A stretch of DNA of 64,000 nucleotides from assembly GCF_900215245.1 (NCBI RefSeq), contig NZ_LT907842.1, forward strand, positions 6,014,001 through 6,078,000, in the 5' to 3' direction. The position numbers were made by a program, and so were the translations under genes. Positions 25,666-33,515 of the stretch are shown one piece after another; within the stretch, counting starts at the first letter, position 1; the number at the start of each line of letters is the position of its first letter. The notes under the pieces are model-generated. The model was not told the origin of the DNA. It made no database searches and saw only the letters and a program-made list of their open reading frames with translations. Origin of the DNA: Pseudomonas fluorescens. GTDB taxonomy: Bacteria; Pseudomonadota; Gammaproteobacteria; Pseudomonadales; Pseudomonadaceae.

Positions 25666-26658
25666 TTAAAGGGTGATGACATTGCCGGGTTCGAACACCG
25701 CGTCGGCCTTACCGACTGTGTTGATCAGCGGCGCGCCGAATTCGGTTTGGCTGATCTCGAACACATCCCCCGGCTGGATACGTATACCGTCCGCGAATGA
25801 CAAGGTGGCGGTGCCGAAGAAGTGAATATGCACATCGCCCGGCGTGAGGAACTGGCGGTATTTGAAGTGGTGGTATTCGAGGTTTTCCAGGCTGTGGCAC
25901 ATGTTGGCCTCGCCACTGAGGAATTCGTTCTGCCAGATCACTTCGCCGTCGCGCAGGATGCGGCTGGTGCCCGCCAGGTGCTGGGGCAACTCGCCCACGC
26001 GCAATTCGGGGCCATAGCTGCAACTGCGCAGTTTGGAGTGCGCCAGGTACAGGTAGTTTTTGCGCTCCATCACATGGTCGGAAAATTCGTTACCTACGGC
26101 GAAGCCAAGGCGATAAGGCTTGCCATCGTGGCCGATCACGTAGAGGCCGCCGATCTCCGGTTCTTCGCCGGCATCTTCTGCAAACGGCGGCACCGGGAAT
26201 GCTGCGCCCGGGCGCACAACGATGCTGCCGTCGCCCTTGTAGAACCATTCAGGTTGTACGCCCGCTTGGCCGGCGGCGGGTTTGCCGCCCTCCACGCCCC
26301 ATTTGAAGATGCGCAGGGTGTCGGTCATGGCGCTGTCGTCACCGACTTGCTTGTGCATCTTGTCGCGCGCCGAAGCACTGCCCAGGTGGGTCAGGCCGGT
26401 GCCGCTGATCAACATGTGCGCCGGGTCCGGGTGGTCGAGGGGGGGCAGGATTTTCAGGTCGGCCAACAGCGCCGCGTAGTCGTAGCTGTCACCCAGGCCC
26501 AGGCGGTTGACCTGTTGCGCCAGGCCCACGCCGGCTTCAATGGCAGCCAGCGCCAACTCACGCACGCTGCGGGCGCTCTGCACTTCGCGCACTGTGCGGC
26601 CTTCCACGACGCCGACGCGGCGCTCGCCGTTACGTAACTCGAACTGAACTAAACGCAT
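25666..26658 (-). CDS. FAH-family 2-keto-3-deoxy-L-arabonate dehydratase
   Basis: The 330-aa protein is of the fumarylacetoacetate hydrolase fold. FAH-family members dehydrate 2-keto-3-deoxypentonates to 2-oxoglutarate semialdehyde in several archaea and bacteria. Metal-site elements include EPEIGGLYVIG, the following GNEFSDH and GEVIWQNEFLSGEANM. Position between the KGSADH and MFS genes and the absence of a DHDPS-type AraD in the locus support this role (inference). It is cytosolic, with GAGGAGT before the ATG at 26658. Confidence 0.86.
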   Translation of the reverse strand: MRLVQFELRNGERRVGVVEGRTVREVQSARSVRELALAAIEAGVGLAQQVNRLGLGDSYDYAALLADLKILPPLDHPDPAHMLISGTGLTHLGSASARDKMHKQVGDDSAMTDTLRIFKWGVEGGKPAAGQAGVQPEWFYKGDGSIVVRPGAAFPVPPFAEDAGEEPEIGGLYVIGHDGKPYRLGFAVGNEFSDHVMERKNYLYLAHSKLRSCSYGPELRVGELPQHLAGTSRILRDGEVIWQNEFLSGEANMCHSLENLEYHHFKYRQFLTPGDVHIHFFGTATLSFADGIRIQPGDVFEISQTEFGAPLINTVGKADAVFEPGNVITL

Positions 26659-26673
26659 GAAGTGACTCCTCGA

Positions 26674-27996
26674 TTAAGTACGTGTGGCGCCACGCGCACT
26701 GGCGGCGAATTGCTCGACCGGCAGCACGTGCTTGCGCTCCAGCAGGCGGTAGACCACGCCGGTCAGCACCAGCCCGAATACCATCACCGCGCTCAGGAAG
26801 TACAAACCGGAGGCCAGGGTGCCGGTGTATTCCTTGAGTGCACCAATCACAAACGGACCGATGTAGCCGCCGAGGTTGCCCACCGAATTGATCAGCGCAA
26901 TCCCTGCCGCCGCGCTCGCGCCGGCAAAAAACCGGCCCGGTAACGTCCAGAACACTGCCGTGCAGGAAAACAGCGCAAACGCCGCCAGGCACAGCGCGGC
27001 CATTTGCAGCACCGGCACGCTCAGCCAGGCGCTCAAAAACAGGCCGATGGCGCCGAGCACATAGAGCACCGCGAGGTGGCCGTAGCGGTCGTTCAAGCGG
27101 TCGGAACTGCGCGGGATGATCAGCAGGCCGATGATGCCGAAGATGTACGGCACCGCCGAGACGAACCCGGTGACCAGGTCACTGCCGCCGAACTGCTTGA
27201 TCAACGTCGGCAGCCACAACCCCAGCCCATAAATGCTCAAGGTCACCGGCAGGTAGAACAGCGCCAGCAGCAACACGCGCTTATCTTTGAGCGCATGCAG
27301 CGGGTTGCCGTGGCGGGTCTGGCCGTAGGCTTGCAGGTCTTTATTGAGCTCGCCGGTGAGCCAGGTCTTTTCGTCCTCGCTCATCCACTTGACCTGTTTG
27401 GGGCCGTCCGGCAGGTAGCGCAACACCGGCCAGGTGAGCAGCAGCGCCGGGGTGCCGATCACGATAAACAGCCACTGCCAGCCGTGCAGCCCAAGAATGC
27501 CGTCCATGCCCAACAAGCCGCCGGACACCGGGCCGGTGATCATCATCGCGATGGGTTGGGACAGGATGAACAGCCCGAGGATCTTGCCGCGATGGCGCAC
27601 CGGAAACCATTGGGTGATGTAGTAGAGAACGCCCGGAAAGAACCCGGCTTCCGCCGCACCGAGCAGAAAGCGCATCAGGTAAAAACTCTGTGGCCCTTGT
27701 ACGAATGCCATGCCGATGGTGATGGCGCCCCACGTGAGCATGATGCGCGCAAACCAGCGCCGGGCGCCGAAACGGTCGAGCATCAGGTTGCTGGGAATCT
27801 CGAACAGGAAGTAGCCAATGAAGAACAGCCCCGCACCCAGACCGTACGCGGCGTCACCAATGCCGACGTCGGCGCCCATGTGCAACTTGGCAAAGCCGAC
27901 TGCCGAGCGGTCCACGTAGGCGACCAGGTACAGCAGGATCAGGAAGGGAATCAGTTTCAGCGTGATGCGCCGAATAAGCCGCAGTTCCTGGCTCAT
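26674..27996 (-). CDS. MFS transporter, anion:cation symporter family
   Basis: The 440-aa permease has 12 predicted hydrophobic helices. The loop 2-3 signature is FEIPSNLMLDRFGARRWFARIM, typical of ACS-family carriers for sugar acids such as glucarate and galactonate. GGAG precedes the ATG at 27996. As first gene of the arabinose operon it may import L-arabonate or a related acid, for instance one made in the periplasm by Gcd-type dehydrogenases (inference). Promoter and FadR-type site lie in the divergent region at 27997-28189. Confidence 0.9.
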   Translation of the reverse strand: MSQELRLIRRITLKLIPFLILLYLVAYVDRSAVGFAKLHMGADVGIGDAAYGLGAGLFFIGYFLFEIPSNLMLDRFGARRWFARIMLTWGAITIGMAFVQGPQSFYLMRFLLGAAEAGFFPGVLYYITQWFPVRHRGKILGLFILSQPIAMMITGPVSGGLLGMDGILGLHGWQWLFIVIGTPALLLTWPVLRYLPDGPKQVKWMSEDEKTWLTGELNKDLQAYGQTRHGNPLHALKDKRVLLLALFYLPVTLSIYGLGLWLPTLIKQFGGSDLVTGFVSAVPYIFGIIGLLIIPRSSDRLNDRYGHLAVLYVLGAIGLFLSAWLSVPVLQMAALCLAAFALFSCTAVFWTLPGRFFAGASAAAGIALINSVGNLGGYIGPFVIGALKEYTGTLASGLYFLSAVMVFGLVLTGVVYRLLERKHVLPVEQFAASARGATRT

Positions 27997-28090
27997 GGGG
28001 GTCGATCTCCGATTGTTGTTTTTATAGAAGCTCGGGGGACGCCTCTCGCGAAAATCCGCCAGGGTCATGCCTCAGTTAAGACGGACTATA

Positions 28091-28101
28091 TAGTAGGACT
28101 A
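28091..28101. promoter_or_regulatory. FadR-family operator, site in MFS/dehydratase promoter region
   Basis: TAGTAGGACTA matches TNGTNNNACNA. With its flanks, ATAGT-AGG-ACTAT (28090-28102) is a perfect dyad. It lies about 95 bp from each of the two divergent start codons, suiting control of both transcripts by the FadR-type regulator encoded at 29974. Confidence 0.65.
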
Positions 28102-28164
28102 TTTGCAAAACAACACTTCCAAAGCTTCGATTTTGCGCTTATGTTTAGCCACATATAGAACATA

Positions 28165-28175
28165 TAGTCATACAA
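28165..28175. promoter_or_regulatory. FadR-family operator, site near dehydratase start
   Basis: TAGTCATACAA matches TNGTNNNACNA and ends 14 bp before the ATG of the dehydratase gene. A repressor bound here would block transcription or ribosome access for the dehydratase-regulator transcript. It is a weaker dyad than the site at 28091. Confidence 0.5.
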
Positions 28176-28189
28176 TAAGAGAAGCCATC

Positions 28190-29926
28190 ATGCCTGATAA
28201 AAAGCCCGCCCTCCGCTCCGCCCAGTGGTTCGGCACCGCCGACAAGAACGGCTTTATGTACCGCAGCTGGATGAAGAACCAGGGCATCGCCGACCATCAG
28301 TTCCACGGAAAACCGATCATCGGCATCTGCAACACCTGGTCGGAGCTGACCCCGTGTAACGCGCATTTCCGCCAGATCGCCGAGCACGTCAAACGCGGCG
28401 TGATCGAGGCCGGTGGCTTCCCTGTCGAGTTCCCGGTGTTCTCCAACGGCGAATCCAACCTGCGCCCCACCGCCATGCTCACCCGTAACCTGGCGAGCAT
28501 GGACGTGGAAGAAGCCATTCGCGGCAACCCCATCGACGGCGTCGTGCTGTTGACCGGCTGTGACAAAACCACCCCGGCCCTGCTGATGGGTGCAGCCAGT
28601 TGCGACGTGCCGGCCATCGTGGTCACCGGCGGGCCGATGCTCAACGGCAAGCACAAGGGCCAGGACATCGGCTCGGGCACTGTGGTCTGGCAGCTCAGCG
28701 AACAGGTCAAGGCCGGTACGATTACCCTGGACGATTTCCTCGCCGCCGAAGGTGGCATGTCGCGGTCGGCGGGCACCTGCAACACCATGGGCACCGCGTC
28801 GACCATGGCGTGCATGGCCGAGGCCCTGGGCACTTCCCTGCCCCACAACGCGGCGATTCCGGCGGTGGATGCGCGGCGTTACGTGCTGGCGCACATGTCC
28901 GGCATGCGCGCGGTGGAGATGGTGCGCGAAGACTTGAAGCTGTCGAAGATCCTCACCAAGGAAGCGTTTGAAAACGCGATCCGCGTGAATGCGGCCATCG
29001 GTGGTTCGACCAACGCGGTGATCCACTTGAAAGCGATTGCCGGGCGCATTGGCGTCGAGCTCGACCTGGATGACTGGACACGCATGGGCCGTGGCATGCC
29101 GACCATCGTCGACCTGCAACCCTCGGGACGCTTCCTGATGGAGGAGTTCTATTACGCCGGCGGCTTGCCGGCCGTGCTGCGCCGCCTGGGCGAAGCCAAC
29201 CTGATCCCGCATCCGCACGCGTTGACCGTCAATGGCAAGTCCCTGGGCGAAAACACCAAGGACTCGCCGATCTATGGCCAGGACGAAGTCATCCGCACCC
29301 TCGACAACCCGATCCGCGCCGACGGCGGCATTTGCGTGCTGCGCGGTAACCTGGCGCCGCTGGGCGCGGTGCTCAAGCCGTCGGCCGCCAGCCCGCAGTT
29401 GATGCAGCACCGTGGTCGTGCGGTGGTGTTCGAGGACTTCGACATGTACAAGGCCCGCATCAACGACCCGGCGCTGGACGTGGATGCCAACTCGATCCTG
29501 GTCATGAAAAACTGCGGGCCCAAGGGCTACCCGGGCATGGCCGAAGTCGGCAACATGGGCTTGCCGGCCAAACTGCTGGCCCAGGGTGTGACCGATATGG
29601 TGCGTATTTCCGACGCGCGCATGAGCGGCACCGCCTATGGCACGGTGGTGCTGCACGTGGCACCGGAAGCCGCTGCCGGTGGCCCATTGGCGACGGTGAA
29701 GGAAGGTGACTGGATCGAACTCGATTGCGCCAATGGCCGCCTGCACCTGGACATCCCCGACGCAGAGCTGGCGGCGCGCATGGCGGACCTGGCCCCCCCG
29801 CAGAAGCTGATCGTCGGCGGCTACCGTCAGCTGTACATCGACCACGTGCTGCAAGCGGACCAAGGCTGCGACTTTGACTTCCTGGTGGGTTGCCGTGGGG
29901 CTGAAGTCCCGCGTCATTCCCACTAA
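28190..29926 (+). CDS. L-arabonate dehydratase (IlvD/Edd family)
   Basis: The 578-aa Fe-S dehydratase converts L-arabonate to 2-keto-3-deoxy-L-arabonate. It follows the sequence of the structurally known Rhizobium L-arabinonate dehydratase: RSWMKNQG, ICNTWSELTPCNAHF, VVLLTGCDKTTPALLMGAA and GGMSRSAGTCNTMGTAST. The three cysteines for the [2Fe-2S] cluster are Cys in ICNTWS, TGCDKT and AGTCNTMG. ATG 28190 starts MPDKKPALRSAQWFG; upstream in-frame residues lack similarity. It is co-directional with the FadR-type regulator 47 bp downstream. Confidence 0.93.
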   Translation: MPDKKPALRSAQWFGTADKNGFMYRSWMKNQGIADHQFHGKPIIGICNTWSELTPCNAHFRQIAEHVKRGVIEAGGFPVEFPVFSNGESNLRPTAMLTRNLASMDVEEAIRGNPIDGVVLLTGCDKTTPALLMGAASCDVPAIVVTGGPMLNGKHKGQDIGSGTVVWQLSEQVKAGTITLDDFLAAEGGMSRSAGTCNTMGTASTMACMAEALGTSLPHNAAIPAVDARRYVLAHMSGMRAVEMVREDLKLSKILTKEAFENAIRVNAAIGGSTNAVIHLKAIAGRIGVELDLDDWTRMGRGMPTIVDLQPSGRFLMEEFYYAGGLPAVLRRLGEANLIPHPHALTVNGKSLGENTKDSPIYGQDEVIRTLDNPIRADGGICVLRGNLAPLGAVLKPSAASPQLMQHRGRAVVFEDFDMYKARINDPALDVDANSILVMKNCGPKGYPGMAEVGNMGLPAKLLAQGVTDMVRISDARMSGTAYGTVVLHVAPEAAAGGPLATVKEGDWIELDCANGRLHLDIPDAELAARMADLAPPQKLIVGGYRQLYIDHVLQADQGCDFDFLVGCRGAEVPRHSH

Positions 29927-29973
29927 TTGGGATGCTATGATGCCGCTTATTTAGCCAGAGCCTCCCGTTCGTT

Positions 29974-30696
29974 ATGGATCACCAGCCGCCCAAGCCGCGC
30001 AAGAGCATGCATGCCCAGATCGTTCAGGACTTGGGCATGCACATCGTTTCCGGCCGCTTCAAACCTGAAGAACGCCTGCCCATGGAGGCCACGCTCTGCG
30101 AGGAGTACAAGGTCAGCCGCTCGGTGTTGCGCGAGGCGACGCGGGTGCTCAGCGCCAAGGGCCTGGTGTATTCCAAGCCACGGGTGGGCGCGGTGGTGCG
30201 GCCACGCTTGAAATGGCACCTGCTCGACCCGGACGTGTTGTCCTGGCTGATGCAGTCCACGCCCCACAGTGAGTTCTTCAACACCCTGGCCGGTGTGCGG
30301 CGCATTCTCGAACCGGAAATCGCCGCCATGGCCGCGACCACCGCCACCGACGCAGACATCGCCACCATCGAAAAAGCCTACGTGGGCATGGAGACCGCAA
30401 AGACCCACGACGAGCTGTTGCAAGCCGACCTGGACTTTCACCGGGCGATTGCCGACGCGACCCGCAACGACTTGCTCGCCTACATGTGCAACATGCTCTC
30501 GCTGCCGCTGCGCGAGTCGATCAACATCACCAACCGCCGCCCGGACATCCAGGGCCTCAGCCTGCCCCGCCACAAGGCCATCCTCACCGCCATCCAGAAT
30601 CGCGACGCGCTCGGCGCCCGGCACGCCTCACTGGTGCAACTGGATGACACCCGCGTGGCGCTGGACACCGTGATGAATGTGCTGACCCCGTTGTAA
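29974..30696 (+). CDS. FadR/GntR-family regulator of the arabinose locus
   Basis: The 240-aa regulator has an N-terminal winged HTH (about 10-75; LPMEATLCEEYKVSRSVLREATRVL). The FadR-type FCD effector domain has metal-ligand residues in the D-x3-H motif of LDFHRAIADAT, the later SLPRHKAILTAI and RHASLVQLDD. Sugar-acid ligands, such as 2-keto-3-deoxy acids, are typical. It lies directly behind the dehydratase gene, and three sites of the subfamily consensus lie in the locus, so it probably controls both divergent operons and the SDR/galM pair. Confidence 0.9.
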   Translation: MDHQPPKPRKSMHAQIVQDLGMHIVSGRFKPEERLPMEATLCEEYKVSRSVLREATRVLSAKGLVYSKPRVGAVVRPRLKWHLLDPDVLSWLMQSTPHSEFFNTLAGVRRILEPEIAAMAATTATDADIATIEKAYVGMETAKTHDELLQADLDFHRAIADATRNDLLAYMCNMLSLPLRESINITNRRPDIQGLSLPRHKAILTAIQNRDALGARHASLVQLDDTRVALDTVMNVLTPL

Positions 30697-30801
30697 GTGC
30701 ATCGTCTACGCTCAGGGCGCAGTTCGAGGCGCCGGCCATGGGCCGACGACATTCACAGTACCGCTTCATGGCGCCCGCATCGCTGACTCGCTTCGAAAAA
30801 A

Positions 30802-30828
30802 AAGCCCGGACACTGTCCGGGCTTGTTT
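30802..30828. terminator. Bidirectional intrinsic terminator
   Basis: AAGCCCGGAC (30802-30811) and GTCCGGGCTT (30815-30824) form a 10-bp stem with a 3-nt loop. A-rich sequence flanks the left side (30796-30803) and TTGTTT the right. It stands between the convergent FadR-type gene and the 199-aa hypothetical gene and can serve both. Confidence 0.85.
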
Positions 30829-30842
30829 ACCTCAGGCTGTTA

Positions 30843-31442
30843 TCAACTGCCCAATTCGCCACGGGTGTCTGCAGCGAAGCGCTGACGGGCCTGTTCAGCC
30901 GCTGGCTTGAGCAACGCAAGCAGCGCCGCCTCACTGTACAACTGCGTGATCGCCAGGTCCTTGGGCGTCGGCTCAATCGGGATCAGCACCTCTTCGCCGT
31001 CGGCGTGCAGCCAGATGGCCACAACGTGCAGTGCCGAGATGAATAACACGCGCAGTTCCACGGTTTTACCCTGCAATTGCGCCGACTGTTCCGCCAGTTT
31101 CAGCGCCTCCACGGTCGCCGCTGCCAGCGTCCCATGGTTGAGCGACGCGAACTCGACGTGCCCGCGTACGTCGGCCAATTGCGCGTCGGCAATCGTCGCG
31201 CCATCGGCAAACACCAGGTAATGCCAATCACCGACCTTAGCGTCTTTCAGGCCTTTACCGAGGCTCAGGTCCTCCAGGCTGAGCGAGTAGCCACGATAGC
31301 CTTCGCTCAGCCTGATTTGGCCCGGCACAGCGGCCGCGAATTGGCGATTGATGCCGAAGCCCTGGGTGTGCAGCGCAGCTTGCAGCGCTGGACGCAGTAC
31401 CTGTACGCCGTTGGAAGGCGCCTTTGGATAAGTCAGTTGCAT
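30843..31442 (-). CDS. Hypothetical protein paired with papain-like protease
   Basis: I do not recognise this 199-aa protein. It has no signal peptide, no membrane segment and no cysteines. It looks like a soluble mixed alpha/beta protein with a Leu- and Ala-rich C-terminal half (ALLALLKPAAEQARQRFAAD) and a central GDWHYLVFADGA segment. AGGAGG precedes the ATG. It begins only 13 bp after the papain-like protease gene on the same strand, so the two are surely co-transcribed. A partner, substrate or inhibitor of the protease is a reasonable guess but rests on position alone. Confidence 0.75.
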   Translation of the reverse strand: MQLTYPKAPSNGVQVLRPALQAALHTQGFGINRQFAAAVPGQIRLSEGYRGYSLSLEDLSLGKGLKDAKVGDWHYLVFADGATIADAQLADVRGHVEFASLNHGTLAAATVEALKLAEQSAQLQGKTVELRVLFISALHVVAIWLHADGEEVLIPIEPTPKDLAITQLYSEAALLALLKPAAEQARQRFAADTRGELGS

Positions 31443-31455
31443 GATGCAGCCCTCC

Positions 31456-32040
31456 TCAGTTTTTTACGGTGAAGTACGTGTTGGTCCAATTGCCGCCGCC
31501 GTTGTACGAACCGGGGAACGCGTTCAAGGCACGGGTCGAATAGCCGTAGATCGAGTCGGCGATCAACAGGTAATTGCCGTTGGTGCCATAGATCACCAGA
31601 AAGTGCGCACCGCCACCGTACCAGGCGCAACGCAAACCGATGGGGCGGCCCATGTTGAGCTGCTTCTGGATGGCCGACATCTGCAGCGAGCCTTGATTCA
31701 TACCGTTGTAACTGCGCGTGATCCGCAAAGCGGCGTCCAGATAGCCGTAGACGTTGCAGGGGCCCGGCTGGTTGCAGCAGTTGCGGTCCAGCGCGTTACT
31801 GGCCACGCCGCATTGGGTCCAGGACCCGGTGCCGTAGTAGTTACCGACCGACGCGGAAACCGCCGCCCAACACCAGTTGGTCTGGGTTTGTTTCTGCATG
31901 CTGAAATTCAGGCCGGCGGCGGCCATTGCTTTGGGCTGATGAGCCGCGTCTACCTCGACCAATTGCGGGTCGAGCAGATGGCCGACCAGGCAGTTGGGCT
32001 GTGTATCGCCGGTGAACCGGGTTGTTTCAGGGGTTAACAT
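31456..32040 (-). CDS. Papain-like cysteine protease (C39/C70-like)
   Basis: The 194-aa protein has the papain-like catalytic pattern of the AvrRpt2-like/C39-like group. The nucleophile Cys57 is in TNWCWAAVSAS with the oxyanion Gln before it, followed by His146 in GGAHFLVIYG and Asp162 in LLIADSIYG. Eight cysteines, including CGVAS, RNCCNQPGPC and RCAWYG, suggest disulfides and therefore export, yet no Sec signal is present. The first 45 residues may be a propeptide or a non-classical secretion segment. GGAGG precedes the ATG. The next gene in the operon is an unknown 199-aa protein. Confidence 0.85.
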   Translation of the reverse strand: MLTPETTRFTGDTQPNCLVGHLLDPQLVEVDAAHQPKAMAAAGLNFSMQKQTQTNWCWAAVSASVGNYYGTGSWTQCGVASNALDRNCCNQPGPCNVYGYLDAALRITRSYNGMNQGSLQMSAIQKQLNMGRPIGLRCAWYGGGAHFLVIYGTNGNYLLIADSIYGYSTRALNAFPGSYNGGGNWTNTYFTVKN

Positions 32041-32176
32041 TTTTCAATCCTCCATGAATGAACACACGCGTCCAGCGTGTAAAGGTGCAGCGGTGTTGCT
32101 GAGCTATCGACGTTCCGGGATGCCCGTATTCGAGGGCGCGTACCGATCTGGCTCGGGGTAACCCTAGGTGTGAATA

Positions 32177-32213
32177 TGCATTAACGCAAACAATTAAATG
32201 CATATGCGCATAT
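32177..32213. promoter_or_regulatory. Palindrome cluster upstream of protease operon
   Basis: TGCATT (32177-32182) and AATGCA (32197-32202) form a dyad. It runs into ATATGCGCATAT (32202-32213), a perfect 12-bp palindrome. The AT-rich cluster is about 140-170 bp upstream of the protease start and about 265 bp upstream of the bestrophin start. Regulator binding is inferred from symmetry. The rest of the 436-bp gap (32041-32476) shows nothing else I can name. Confidence 0.45.
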
Positions 32214-32476
32214 CTGCCCTTTATCAAAAGTGACAGCGTTTAAAAGGTGATGGATTATCTGGAAGCCCGATCTATGCGAATCGGCGGTTTTTTTGCTGTG
32301 TAACAATCAACCCCGTCGTCGCTTCGCAATGTGCGCCTGGCCGACCCGGCTGTCAGTGAATGTTTGAAACAGAGTCTCAGGTAACTTAAACGATTCAGGC
32401 CCAGCACGAACCTTTCTCCACAAACCGACGTCCGAGCTTAAGCACTGTTGCTTACCGCCTGCCGCGAGGTTCACAT

Positions 32477-33367
32477 TTGAAAGCCGCCATCATCAAAAAG
32501 TACCGTTTGGTCATCAAGACCATGGGCTATGTGGGCTGGTCCCTGTTCTGGCTCTTGTTGTGGGATGTCGCCGTCACGGTGGACTTCATGCTGTTCCTGA
32601 CCACCAAGATCACTTTGCCGCTGATGCCCCTTACCCTGCTGGGTTCGGCGCTGGTGGTGCTGATCAGTTTTCGTAACAGCAGCGCCTATAACCGCTGGTG
32701 GGAAGCACGCACGCTGTGGGGCGCCATGGTGAATAACTCACGTAGCTTCGCGCGCCAGGTGCTGACCCTGCTGGATGATGCGGACGGCGACGTTAACCCG
32801 ATCAAAGCCACCCTGCTACGCCGCCATGTGGCGTATGTGAATTGCCTGGCGGCGCACCTCAGGGGCAAGCCGTGCCCTGATGAAGTGCGCGCGTTTATCC
32901 CGGCCGCAGAGTTCGCGCGCAACGGCGCCACCAACAACTTTGCCAATGACATCCTCACCGGCTCGGCGGCATTGCTGGCCAAGGAGTACAAGGCGGGGCA
33001 CCTGGACAGCATTCGCCTGGCACGCCTGGAGTCGACGCTGGTGGACCTGTCCAACGCCCAGGGCGGCATGGAGCGTATCGCCAACACGCCGCTGCCCTAC
33101 CCCTACGTGTACTTTCCACGGCTGTTTATTTCGCTGTTCTGCCTGATCGTGCCGGTGGGCCTGGTGGAGTCCCTGGGTTGGTTTACCCCGCTGGCGTCGA
33201 CGGTGGTGGGCTTTATGCTGCTGGCAATCGAGCGCATTGGCACCGACCTGCAAAGCCCGTTCCGCTCCAGCGAACACCAGATCCAGATGGAAACCATCTG
33301 CGAAACCATCGAGAAAAACCTGCAGTCGATGCAGCGTGATGCCCTGGGTGGCGACCGTATCGGTTGA
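32477..33367 (+). CDS. Bestrophin-family membrane channel (UPF0187)
   Basis: The 296-aa protein is a bacterial bestrophin, a pentameric ion channel in the inner membrane. The family hallmarks are SFRNSSAYNRWWEARTLWGAMVNNSR and the C-terminal DLQSPFRSSEHQIQM acidic/basic tail. Hydrophobic helices lie at about 15-35, 38-62 and 220-265. The start codon is TTG at 32477, with GAGG eight bases upstream. It stands alone; the ion specificity (bacterial members often conduct Na+ or other cations) is not readable from sequence. Confidence 0.92.
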   Translation: MKAAIIKKYRLVIKTMGYVGWSLFWLLLWDVAVTVDFMLFLTTKITLPLMPLTLLGSALVVLISFRNSSAYNRWWEARTLWGAMVNNSRSFARQVLTLLDDADGDVNPIKATLLRRHVAYVNCLAAHLRGKPCPDEVRAFIPAAEFARNGATNNFANDILTGSAALLAKEYKAGHLDSIRLARLESTLVDLSNAQGGMERIANTPLPYPYVYFPRLFISLFCLIVPVGLVESLGWFTPLASTVVGFMLLAIERIGTDLQSPFRSSEHQIQMETICETIEKNLQSMQRDALGGDRIG

Positions 33368-33515
33368 CCACCTGTCTTCCCAGCGCTTAAGCCCTCAAGT
33401 GCCCGCTGCCCCGGTCGATATACCGGGGTAAGCATGGGCCGCTTCCTTCCTTAAAAACACATGCGACGTGCACCGTTCCCCCTTGCCAAAACTATAAATA
33501 CCCGCGGGAGAAGTC

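Noticed and set aside
28145..29923. Long open frame opposite the L-arabonate dehydratase gene
   Set aside because: Shadow of a well-conserved dehydratase; no ribosome binding site and no domain.
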